Below, one piece after another: positions 15,905 through 23,434 of a DNA stretch of 64,000 nucleotides; the stretch's first letter is position 1; every line of letters begins with the position of its first letter. The stretch comes from Rhodovastum atsumiense (GTDB taxonomy: Bacteria > Pseudomonadota > Alphaproteobacteria > Acetobacterales > Acetobacteraceae): assembly GCA_026225115.1 (NCBI GenBank), contig JAMFSE010000100.1:1-64000 (forward strand). Direction: 5' to 3'. A program made the position numbers and the translations under genes. The notes beneath the pieces were generated by a model. The model did not search any database. It was given only the letters and a program-made list of their open reading frames with translations, and had not been told where the DNA came from.

Positions 15905-16723
15905 CTAGTTCTCCATCCGGCTGAGGTTTGCCTTCGGAAACAGGCAAACCCCGTCCGCGCAGGGAAAATACCCGTAGAAATCATTGACGAAGGCGGGGGC
16001 CACGTGGGCCGCCGTGCCGGGCAAAAATTCGGCATGCGTCACCAGATATCGAATACCGCCGATATCGGCGACCGCCCCCAGCGATCCCAGCGCGCTGACC
16101 AACCTCAAAATCTGCGAACCTGTTTGCACCGCCGACACCGTTCGGTCCTCCAGGCTGAATTCTGGCTGATAACTGGCAAGCGCTTCATCCTGCGGCCTCG
16201 CCTCCAGCTGCCGCAACCGCTGCAGATCGATGCCAGCCAGCAACCCGATCGCTGCCTGATTGGCCCAATGCGTATAAACCTCCAGACTGCAGCCCGCATA
16301 TTCCGCCAGTGACGCCTGCGCGACGATCCCGCCCGTGTCAAATCCTGCATCCAGAACATGCAGGCTGACACCGGCGGATTCCGGAAATTTTGTCAGCGTC
16401 CATAGTGGCGAGACCGGCCCGCGGCCCAGCGGCAGCAGGCTCGGATGCAGGTTCAAAAACCGGCAATCGCCCGCCGCCGGAATCGACAGCCGGTAGCCGT
16501 AGGACGCGCAAAGCACGAGGTCGGAATCCGCCGCGAACGCCGCCATCTCCGGCTTCCGCACCCGATCCAGAACCAGCGGTAGTTTTTCAGCCTGGGCAAT
16601 CCGGCAAACATGCTCGCCCAGGCTTGCCTCCGTCACCACGCGGTTGATCGTCACATCCGGCCGCGCCGCCAGATACAACAGCACCGGCGAGAAATAATCA
16701 TAGCCGATATAGCTGATCCGCAA
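15905..16723 (-). CDS. Formyltransferase-family protein
   Basis: A 272-residue protein with the fold signature of 10-formyltetrahydrofolate-dependent formyltransferases (as in methionyl-tRNA or sugar-amine formyltransferases): SYIGYDYFSP at the start, NLHPSLLPLGRGP (HPSLLP motif with the catalytic His), and DAGFDTGGIV (conserved Asp). A start cannot be fixed with certainty; TTG at 16723, five bases after the P450 stop, begins the conserved region, and longer forms run inside the P450 gene. It is the last gene of a PhyH-P450-formyltransferase operon that converges on the small peptide gene at 15728. The formyl acceptor, a sugar amine or a peptide amine, is unknown. Confidence 0.75.
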   Translation of the reverse strand: MRISYIGYDYFSPVLLYLAARPDVTINRVVTEASLGEHVCRIAQAEKLPLVLDRVRKPEMAAFAADSDLVLCASYGYRLSIPAAGDCRFLNLHPSLLPLGRGPVSPLWTLTKFPESAGVSLHVLDAGFDTGGIVAQASLAEYAGCSLEVYTHWANQAAIGLLAGIDLQRLRQLEARPQDEALASYQPEFSLEDRTVSAVQTGSQILRLVSALGSLGAVADIGGIRYLVTHAEFLPGTAAHVAPAFVNDFYGYFPCADGVCLFPKANLSRMEN

Positions 16724-16728
16724 ATTGC

Positions 16729-17955
16729 TTAGCTCACGGCCCCGAAGCGGATCGGCAGTTTGGTCCAGCCGATCTGAAACTCGGAAATCGGCCACTCCCC
16801 TTCCTCGGGATGCACGGTGTAATCGCCGATCGCGGCCAACAGCTCCCGCAGCATGATCTGCCCTTCCAGCCGCGCCAGATGAATGCCGATGCAAAAATGC
16901 GGCCCCACCCCAAAGCTGAGCATCCGCCTTGCCTTGCGGTTCCAGACAAACGCATCCGGATTCTCGAATTCGCGCCGATCGCGATTGGCGGCGGCAACCA
17001 GCAAAATCGCCCGCTGCCCAGGCTCCAACTCAACCCCGCCGACCCGCACCTTGTTTTTCGCCGTCCGCCCAAACCATTGCGCCGGCGCATTATACCGCAG
17101 CATTTCCTCAAACGCCGGCGGCACATTCGCCGCCAGATCCGCCCGCACCGCGGCCAATTGCTCCGGCCTGCGCGCCAGCTCCAGCATGCCGGCGGCTACA
17201 ATCTTCGGAATCGTCTCGGTGCCGCCAACAAGAATCCCTAGCAGGCTGATCGAGATCTCGGCATCGCCCAGCGGCCGCCCGATGAAATCACCTTTCAGCA
17301 AACCGTCGATCAACAGGCTTGCCGGGCCTTCACCGCACCGCCGCCGCGCCACCGCCGCCATCAAAATGCCCATCAGCTCCTGCCGCGCTTCCGCGCCGCC
17401 CGCCGTCGGCCCCGCATTCTCCACATCGCGCGTCACCATGCGGTTGACCAGGCTGATCACATTCGGCGCATCTTCAAGCGGCAACCCCATCGCCATCGCC
17501 GTCGAGCCCACCGAAATATGGCTGCCGAAATCGCCATTCAGATCAAATTCACCCAAGGGCAGCAGCAGTTTCAACCGGTTGCGCACCATCGCCGTAATCT
17601 CCGGCTCAAGCTTGCCAATGCTGCCTTTCAGAAACGGCGTCCCCATCGCGCGGCGCAGTTGCGAATGCACCGGCGGATCGACGAAATTGAACATCGTCAG
17701 CGGATCGAGCTGCTGCGCCGGCGGGTTGCCGCGATGATGCACCAGCACCTGCTCACGCGAAAAAACCTGCCCTTCGGATTCCGTAAAATTTTCGGAATCC
17801 ATGAACGCATCCCAAACATCGGCGTATCGGCTGAACACATACGCATCGTATTCCGGAATAAAATACGTCGGATGCTGCTCGCGCAGCACCGCATAAAATG
17901 GCTGCGGGTCCCGCCGCGCCGCCTGCGAATAGGGATCGTACGCGAATGAAGTCAT
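16729..17955 (-). CDS. Cytochrome P450
   Basis: A 408-residue bacterial class I P450 monooxygenase. The haem-ligand loop is FGVGPHFCIGIHLAR with Cys355, the K-helix ExxR is EEMLR (E284, R287), and the I-helix oxygen-activation motif reads GGTET (244-248). ATG 17955 is preferred to TTG 17961. It starts 18 bases after the PhyH stop and ends five bases before the formyltransferase start, so all three are probably one transcript. No ferredoxin partner is in the window. The substrate is unknown. Confidence 0.93.
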   Translation of the reverse strand: MTSFAYDPYSQAARRDPQPFYAVLREQHPTYFIPEYDAYVFSRYADVWDAFMDSENFTESEGQVFSREQVLVHHRGNPPAQQLDPLTMFNFVDPPVHSQLRRAMGTPFLKGSIGKLEPEITAMVRNRLKLLLPLGEFDLNGDFGSHISVGSTAMAMGLPLEDAPNVISLVNRMVTRDVENAGPTAGGAEARQELMGILMAAVARRRCGEGPASLLIDGLLKGDFIGRPLGDAEISISLLGILVGGTETIPKIVAAGMLELARRPEQLAAVRADLAANVPPAFEEMLRYNAPAQWFGRTAKNKVRVGGVELEPGQRAILLVAAANRDRREFENPDAFVWNRKARRMLSFGVGPHFCIGIHLARLEGQIMLRELLAAIGDYTVHPEEGEWPISEFQIGWTKLPIRFGAVS

Positions 17956-17973
17956 ATCCAAATCACCAGATCC

Positions 17974-18819
17974 TTAGATTTCTTGCGCGTTGACCGCGCG
18001 CATCTTGCCAAGATCAGGCCGCTCGCCTTGATCAATCCGTACCAGCCCGCCGCCGATCCGCGAATTTCCCATCGGCCCCAGCCCGAACAGAACCCGCTCC
18101 CCGGCCAGGCTATCCTTCGTCGCCGGCGACAGGCAGCCTTCCCAGTTCACCTGCGGCCGAATGAAATCCGCCCCGTAATAGGCAAACAGCATCGCCCGGC
18201 GCGCATCCGCGGTCACATTGGCGCCGGAGGTATGCCATACCCGGCCATCCATCGCGATCACCGATCCCGCCGGTGCCTCGAACGCGACCGACCGCTCGGC
18301 CACATCCGCCGGCACTTCCTCGAAATTTTTCCAGTGATGGCTGCCCGCAACGTAGCGCGTGGCGCCGTTGGCCTCATAAACATCATCAATGCACCAGATA
18401 ATATTCATCGCCCATGCCGAGTTCCAGGGTGGCGGGATCACCAGCGCCTGGTCCGCATGAATCTTCATTGGCTTCGAGCCCGGTAGCGCGATATTCCCGG
18501 TAAAGTTCGAGAGAATATGGTTGGCGCCAAGGTTGATATCGACCAGCGCCTGCACCGTGGGATTGCGCAGCAGATCGACAAAGGCCGGATCCCATTCCGG
18601 CAGATTATAAAGCCGTATGTTCGAATCATTCGGATCGATGATGGCGGTATGCGTGGCAACGCCCCGTTCCCGCATCTTGGCGATCGTGCTGTCGATGGCG
18701 GCCCGCACCCGGCCCAATTCCTCCTCGGAAATAACCCCGGGAACGATGGTAAAACCGTTCTCCCGAATCTCCTGTTCCGCCCGCTGCCTGTCGAACCCCG
18801 GGTTTTGCACCGCCGTCAT
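17974..18819 (-). CDS. Phytanoyl-CoA dioxygenase (PhyH) family protein
   Basis: A 281-residue Fe(II)/2-oxoglutarate oxygenase. The metal ligands are HAD (H121, D123) and the distal VWHTSGAN histidine (H196), with R207/R208 expected to hold 2-oxoglutarate. The conserved NGFTIVPGVISEEE opening is typical of PhyH. It is the first gene of the PhyH-P450-formyltransferase operon, giving two different oxidising enzymes plus a formyl-transfer step. It is only distantly similar to the PhyH protein at 4160-5059. Confidence 0.87.
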   Translation of the reverse strand: MTAVQNPGFDRQRAEQEIRENGFTIVPGVISEEELGRVRAAIDSTIAKMRERGVATHTAIIDPNDSNIRLYNLPEWDPAFVDLLRNPTVQALVDINLGANHILSNFTGNIALPGSKPMKIHADQALVIPPPWNSAWAMNIIWCIDDVYEANGATRYVAGSHHWKNFEEVPADVAERSVAFEAPAGSVIAMDGRVWHTSGANVTADARRAMLFAYYGADFIRPQVNWEGCLSPATKDSLAGERVLFGLGPMGNSRIGGGLVRIDQGERPDLGKMRAVNAQEI

Positions 18820-18973
18820 TTATACGCCCTCCATACGACCCTCGAGTATTAATCCATTCCAACCCGGCAGGGCGCGATCCGCTTGCCAATCATCGCCGTA
18901 ACGATGCAGGCCCGATCCTTGTATCCGGCATCAATAGCGCCCAGGCTGCCCGGGTCTGACCGCCGGCGCCGCA

Positions 18974-19018
18974 GCGTCCGGCGCGGAGGCGTCCGGCGCG
19001 GAGGCGTCCGGCGCGCAG
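18974..19018 (+). repeat. Three tandem copies of a 15-bp GC-rich repeat
   Basis: The unit GCGTCCGGCGCGGAG occurs at 18974-18988 and 18989-19003, and with one mismatched base in a third copy at 19004-19018. It lies in the gap between the PhyH gene and a small basic gene. It may be a slippage product; no coding function is apparent. Confidence 0.8.
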
Positions 19019-19052
19019 CATCTTCTAGCCGGCAATGCAAAAGGAACAAATC

Positions 19053-19187
19053 ATGGCAAAGGGTCAGCAACGCAGCAATCGGGAAATCAAGAAACCGAAA
19101 GCCGATAAAAAGGCCGCCGCTCTGGCCTCCCCGGTTTCCATCACCAAGCAGGTCGCCATCGCCAGCACACAGAAAAAGAAAGCCTGA
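19053..19187 (+). CDS. Small basic protein (44 aa)
   Basis: A 44-residue, lysine-rich peptide starting at ATG 19053 behind AAAAGGAAC. It begins MAKGQQRSNREIKKPKADKK and ends in KKKA, with a short neutral middle (AAALASPVSITKQVAIAS). It recalls small uncharacterised basic proteins annotated as hypothetical in proteobacteria, but the function is unknown. The clear ribosome-binding site and charge-structured sequence make it more likely real than chance. Confidence 0.6.
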   Translation: MAKGQQRSNREIKKPKADKKAAALASPVSITKQVAIASTQKKKA

Positions 19188-19189
19188 AC

Positions 19190-19981
19190 TTAACGGCCGT
19201 CCAACAGAACGATATGCCCATCCGGATCCCGCCGCAGGCTTAAACCGCCTTCCCCGGTCTTGAACACCAGCCTGTCGGCGCAGAGATCGGCCGGCTGGTA
19301 GTCAAGCCTGGCGCCCAGCGGCCTGCGGTAGCACAGCAGTTCGACATGCGGGCTCGCCACCGGCGGAGCCAGCGCCAGCACATCCACGGCCACGTTGCCG
19401 AGCCCATCCAGCGCGTCCTGCTCAGCCCCCTGGTTGATCTGCCGCGCGTCCAGCCGCAGCCCCAGCGCGCCATAAAACGCCCTGCTCGCCCCCACATCGG
19501 ACACGCTGATCGCCGAATGATCATAACCATCCGGCTTGCCGGCGCTTTTGGGGAATTGCAGAAACTCCAGCGGATGCCCCTCCGGATCGCGAAATTTATA
19601 GGCAATCACGCCGCCTGCCCCGGCCGGCAGCTGCACCGGACCGCCTTGGGAAATCGCCGCCACGCCGTGAAGCTGCAGCTTCGCATGGCTCGCGGCTATA
19701 TCCCGCGTCACCAAAGCCAGATGCTGAAACCACAAATCATTCGCATTTGCACCCGCCGGATATGCCGCTCCCGCCGGAAAACATTCCGACAACTCAATCT
19801 CCTGCGCCGCCAGCCGCATCCGCAGAATATTTAGCCGTTCCACCCCCAGCAGCCGCGCCAACGCCGGATCCTCCACCGCCGGCCCGACTGCCGCAAACCC
19901 CAACACCTCGCCATAAAACGCCTGGGCCTTTTCCAGGGCCGCCACATTCCGTCCAACCCGCAACAGCCGCTCAACGATCAT
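19190..19981 (-). CDS. VOC-family (glyoxalase/dioxygenase-like) protein
   Basis: A 263-residue protein with two vicinal-oxygen-chelate modules: residues about 1-125 (KAQAFYGEVLGF, HLALVTRDI) and about 130-260 (HSAISVSDVGASRAFYGALGL). This is the fold of glyoxalase I and extradiol dioxygenases, which bind a metal through His and Glu. YKFRDPEGHPLEFLQF carries the second-module Glu. ATG 19981 overlaps the stop of the SMP-30 gene as ATGA, so it is translationally coupled and is the last gene of the cupin-SMP30-VOC operon. The exact substrate is unknown. Confidence 0.8.
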   Translation of the reverse strand: MIVERLLRVGRNVAALEKAQAFYGEVLGFAAVGPAVEDPALARLLGVERLNILRMRLAAQEIELSECFPAGAAYPAGANANDLWFQHLALVTRDIAASHAKLQLHGVAAISQGGPVQLPAGAGGVIAYKFRDPEGHPLEFLQFPKSAGKPDGYDHSAISVSDVGASRAFYGALGLRLDARQINQGAEQDALDGLGNVAVDVLALAPPVASPHVELLCYRRPLGARLDYQPADLCADRLVFKTGEGGLSLRRDPDGHIVLLDGR

Positions 19982-20868
19982 TTGAAAGCACACCCGCGCG
20001 TATTGGTATAAATTGCATACAGATGCTGCCCGGCGCAGATAAACAGCCGTGACCGGTTGCGGCCGCCGAAGGTCAAATTGGAAACGGTATGCGGCACCAG
20101 AATCTTGCCCAGCAACTTGCCGTCCGGACTGATGCAATGCACCCCATCCCCGGCGCTGCTCCAGATATTCCCGTTCTCATCGCAGCGTATGCCATCGGCA
20201 AACCCAGGTTCCACTTTATGAAACTTGGTGCCCGGCCCTAAAGACTTCCCCTGAACTTCGAAAACCCGAATAAACCGGCGCGGCTCGGCTGCGAACTGCA
20301 CGCCGGATTCCGTGATATACAACAGGCTTTCATCCGGCGAAAAACATAGTCCGTTTGGCCCCTCGAAATCATCCGCGACAACCGCCAGCCCATCCGCATC
20401 CAGCCGGTACACCCGCGCCGGCAATTCCGCCTGCTGCTTGCCACCCTCGTAATCGGTATTGATCCCGTAATGCGGATCGGAAAACCAGATCGAACCGTCC
20501 GACTTCACCACGACATCATTCGGCGAATTCAGCCTTTTGCCCTCAAACCGCTCCGCCAGCACCGTCACGCTGCCGTCCAGCTCGGTGCGCGTAATATTCC
20601 GATGCCGATGCGAACAGGTGATCAGCCGGCCTTGCCCGTCGCGCGTTTGCCCATTGCTGAAATGCGAGGGCGAGCGAAAAACCGAAACCCCAGCCTCACT
20701 CCAGCGCATAATCCGGTCATTCGGAATATCGCTGAACAGCAGCACCTCATGATCGGCAAACCAGACGGGTCCCTCCAGCCAGCGGAACCCGTCCGCGAGC
20801 AACTGTAATGGCGCATTCGGCAGGACCATGCTTGCAAAAACCGGATCCTCGATGACGAACCCGTCCAT
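19978..20868 (-). CDS. SMP-30/gluconolactonase-family hydrolase
   Basis: A 296-residue six-bladed beta-propeller lactonase of the SMP-30/gluconolaconase/LRE family. Family blocks are LEGPVW, NGQTRDGQGRL, NSPNDVVVKSDGSIWFSDPHYG and PNGLCFSPDESLLYITE; the Glu, Asn and Asp residues in these bind the catalytic divalent metal. ATG 20868 lies four bases after the stop of the cupin gene. The operon (cupin, lactonase, VOC protein) suggests breakdown of a sugar acid or ring-cleavage lactone. Confidence 0.88.
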   Translation of the reverse strand: MDGFVIEDPVFASMVLPNAPLQLLADGFRWLEGPVWFADHEVLLFSDIPNDRIMRWSEAGVSVFRSPSHFSNGQTRDGQGRLITCSHRHRNITRTELDGSVTVLAERFEGKRLNSPNDVVVKSDGSIWFSDPHYGINTDYEGGKQQAELPARVYRLDADGLAVVADDFEGPNGLCFSPDESLLYITESGVQFAAEPRRFIRVFEVQGKSLGPGTKFHKVEPGFADGIRCDENGNIWSSAGDGVHCISPDGKLLGKILVPHTVSNLTFGGRNRSRLFICAGQHLYAIYTNTRGCAFK

Positions 20869-20872
20869 GAAG

Positions 20873-21307
20873 CTACTCGAAATGCCCGGGCCTGTGCACC
20901 GGCGGCACATGCAGTTGCACCGTCATCAACACCGCCGGTTCATCGCCATTCACGCCGGAGCGATGCCCCTTGCGCCCCTGCGCGTCCTCGACACAGCCCT
21001 GATCCTCCCCCAAGGAGATCTCGCCAGGCCCAAAATCGATCCGCGTCCCATCCATCGCCTCCACCCACCAGCTGCCGGAAAGCGGCACAATCCATTGCGG
21101 CGCCGGATTCTCATGCCACTCGCCAACCCAGCCCACCGGCTGCACGGTAAACACCACCGTCGACTCGCCGCGCGGCTGCTTGTTGTTCCACTGCGGATCG
21201 GCATTCTCCACGCCCTTGAATTCAAACTTTTCCAGCGCGCATTTTTTCTGATGGCTAACGCCCTGCTCGTCCGTCCAAAGATGCCAGTAGTGAATCTGCG
21301 GCGTCAT
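20873..21307 (-). CDS. Cupin-domain protein
   Basis: A 144-residue single-domain cupin beta-barrel. The segment VPLSGSWWVEAMDGTRIDFGPGEISLGED matches the cupin core between its two motifs, although the usual metal-binding histidines of motif 1 are sparse. It starts behind AGGAGG-like CCTCCT (21312-21317 on the plus strand). It is first in a three-gene operon with a lactonase and VOC protein. Function beyond that is unknown. Confidence 0.75.
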   Translation of the reverse strand: MTPQIHYWHLWTDEQGVSHQKKCALEKFEFKGVENADPQWNNKQPRGESTVVFTVQPVGWVGEWHENPAPQWIVPLSGSWWVEAMDGTRIDFGPGEISLGEDQGCVEDAQGRKGHRSGVNGDEPAVLMTVQLHVPPVHRPGHFE

Positions 21308-21330
21308 AGAATCCTCCTAAAGAAAGGACG

Positions 21331-21400
21331 TTCTTTTTCTGAAGAAAAAGAACCAAAAAGACCTTTTAATCTGGGACACGGGCGCGTTATCGCCCACGGC
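21331..21400. repeat. Three-hairpin intergenic repeat, partial copy
   Basis: The left hairpin is perfect: TTCTTTTTC (21331-21339), loop TGAA, GAAAAAGAA (21344-21352). It is followed by the family block CAAAAAGACCTTTTAATCTGGG and a small GGGCG/CGCCC palindrome near 21380-21395. It separates the DoxX gene from the cupin operon and may terminate transcription in either direction. Confidence 0.8.
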
Positions 21401-21405
21401 CCACT

Positions 21406-21864
21406 TCACGGGAGCGCCGCAATCGGCGCCGACGCCAGCGGATGTGCCAACACCTGCGACAACGGCAAAAAACTCCCGGCAATAATCAACAGCAACAATC
21501 CGCCGGCCAAACAAAAATTTTTCGTGAAATCCCAGAAATGTGAGCGCGCCACACTATCCCCCTGCGCCCAGAAATCCGGGAAGGCCCAAAAATTATGATA
21601 CAATATCGCCGTCACCGCGCAGTACCCAGCGAGAATAAAAGCCGCAATATGATCGTGCCAGGCCAAAATAATTGCCAGCGGCGTCAAAAACTCGATCGCC
21701 ATTCCCATCAACAGCAAACAAGGCGCGCATGGCAAAAACGACGAACTCGCCTGCTTGATGCCGGCCTTCCAATGCAGGATTTTATCGATTCCGCTGAACG
21801 GAAACATGCATACAAGCAAAATCCGCGCCAGCAGGGGTAGCAGATGCAGATCAAGCCACTGCAT
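21406..21864 (-). CDS. DoxX-family membrane protein
   Basis: A 152-residue protein with four hydrophobic segments, starting LLPLLARILLVCMFPFSGIDKI, typical of DoxX proteins that sit in the inner membrane and often accompany oxidoreductases. ATG 21864 overlaps the end of the GMC oxidoreductase gene by 14 bases, so it is translationally coupled to it. A role with the GMC enzyme is likely but the reaction is unknown. Confidence 0.8.
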   Translation of the reverse strand: MQWLDLHLLPLLARILLVCMFPFSGIDKILHWKAGIKQASSSFLPCAPCLLLMGMAIEFLTPLAIILAWHDHIAAFILAGYCAVTAILYHNFWAFPDFWAQGDSVARSHFWDFTKNFCLAGGLLLLIIAGSFLPLSQVLAHPLASAPIAALP

Positions 21865-23434
21865 GGCCGAGCCTCTCCGCAATATGATCCGCAACCCGCA
21901 GCGCATTGGCGATAATCGTCAACGTCGGATTCACCGCCCCGATTGAGGGAAAAAAGCTCGCATCCGCCACATACAGATTATCCAGCTCATGCGCCTTGCA
22001 GTTGATATCCAGCACCGAGGTTGCGGGGTCCATGCCAAACCGCGCCGTCCCTGCCTGATGCGCGGTGCCGGCCACCGGAATATCCTGGCTGAAGTAAAGT
22101 TTCCGATCCAGCAGCACCGGATGCGCGCCGGCCTGCTGCACCACCTGTTCCAGCTTCCGCCGCAGCCGTTTATGCGCCTCCGCATTGGTCTCGGTCAGTT
22201 CCAGCACAACTTTGCCATCCTTATACCAGATGCGATTTTCCGGCAGCGGTATATCCTCAGATGACAGCCAGAAATCCATCGAATGCCGCGCCATCGTCGC
22301 AAACGGCAAATTCGGCAGCCATTCCAGCCATTCCGGCAACGCTTCGCCCCTTATCTGCGCCGCGTGCGTTGCCGCGCACATCTGGATCAACCCCAGCGGA
22401 TAGGGATATTCCGCCTCGCCATCGCCGAAATAATAATCGCTCACCGCCAGCGTCTTCTGGAACACCGTATCATTGCGCTCGCGCATCAGCGCCATCAGCA
22501 CCGACTGGTTATGCCGCATATAATTACGCCCAACCTGATCCGAACCGTTGGCCAGCCCGTTCGGATGCTTCTCATTGCCCGAACGCAGCAGCAGCAAGGC
22601 TGAGGACAGCGCCCCGCAGGCCATCACCACGATATCGGCGGTGAAAAACTGCGTATCGCCGTCCATCTGCACTTCAACTTCGGAGATCACCCGGCCGCTC
22701 GGATCGGTATTCAGCCGGCTGACATAGGCATTGGTCAGCAGAAAGAAATTCGGATATTCCGCCAGCAGCGGATCAACGCATAGAACCTGCGCATCGGCCT
22801 TGCCGTTCAGCAAACAGGGAAACCCGTCGAACGCATCGCAGCGGATGCAAGTGCTCGCCGGCGTCGGCTTGCCGTCCTTCTCATCCAGCAGAATTCCCAA
22901 AGGCAAATGAAACGGATGCAGCCCCGCTTTGGTCAACTGCGCGCTGAGCTCGGCGATCTTCGGCTCATGGCTAACCGCGGGATAGGGAAATTCTCCACTG
23001 CGCGGCGGCTCGGTCGAATCCTCGCCGGCTTGGCCATGCACGTGAAACAGCTTCTCCGCCTGGGCATAATACGGCTCGAAGACATCGTATTTGAGCGGCC
23101 ATTCGGGAGAGATGCCATCCTGATGCTGCAACGCCTCAAAATCACGCTCACGCAACCGCAGCAGCGCCGCGCCATAAACCTTGGAATTGCCGCCGACAAA
23201 ATAATGCAGCCCGGGCGAGAAGGATTTGCCTGCATGGTCGAACCAGGTCTCCTTTGCCTGATATGCATTCTCGACAAACACATGCTGGGCGTCCCAGTTC
23301 TGCTGGCTGCGCGGCAGATAATCGCCGCGCTCCAGCATCAAAATCCGCTTGCCCGTCGGCGCCAGCCGATGCGCCAGCGAGGCGCCCCCCGGCCCGCTGC
23401 CGATAACAATAACGTCGTAGTGATTATTCGGCAT
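21851..23434 (-). CDS. GMC-family oxidoreductase
   Basis: A 527-residue FAD-dependent glucose-methanol-choline oxidoreductase. The N-terminal Rossmann loop is VIGSGPGGASLAHRL. The GMC C-terminal signature is present around LYVADASFFPSIGAVNPTLTIIANALRVADHI, where the conserved His/Asn region handles alcohol oxidation. ATG 23434 has GGGAG nine bases upstream; ATG 23440 is the alternative. It overlaps the GH15 gene before it and the DoxX gene after it, forming a tight operon. It probably oxidises an alcohol or sugar, possibly a product of the GH15 enzyme. Confidence 0.88.
   Translation of the reverse strand: MPNNHYDVIVIGSGPGGASLAHRLAPTGKRILMLERGDYLPRSQQNWDAQHVFVENAYQAKETWFDHAGKSFSPGLHYFVGGNSKVYGAALLRLRERDFEALQHQDGISPEWPLKYDVFEPYYAQAEKLFHVHGQAGEDSTEPPRSGEFPYPAVSHEPKIAELSAQLTKAGLHPFHLPLGILLDEKDGKPTPASTCIRCDAFDGFPCLLNGKADAQVLCVDPLLAEYPNFFLLTNAYVSRLNTDPSGRVISEVEVQMDGDTQFFTADIVVMACGALSSALLLLRSGNEKHPNGLANGSDQVGRNYMRHNQSVLMALMRERNDTVFQKTLAVSDYYFGDGEAEYPYPLGLIQMCAATHAAQIRGEALPEWLEWLPNLPFATMARHSMDFWLSSEDIPLPENRIWYKDGKVVLELTETNAEAHKRLRRKLEQVVQQAGAHPVLLDRKLYFSQDIPVAGTAHQAGTARFGMDPATSVLDINCKAHELDNLYVADASFFPSIGAVNPTLTIIANALRVADHIAERLGHAVA

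Noticed and set aside
18974-19018. Possible CRISPR-like array
   Set aside because: The repeat units are contiguous with no spacers and only 15 bases long; it is a simple tandem repeat.
18849-19070. Minus-strand small frame with repeated PPRRT units
   Set aside because: It only reads through the 15-bp tandem repeat; no ribosome-binding site and no family likeness.
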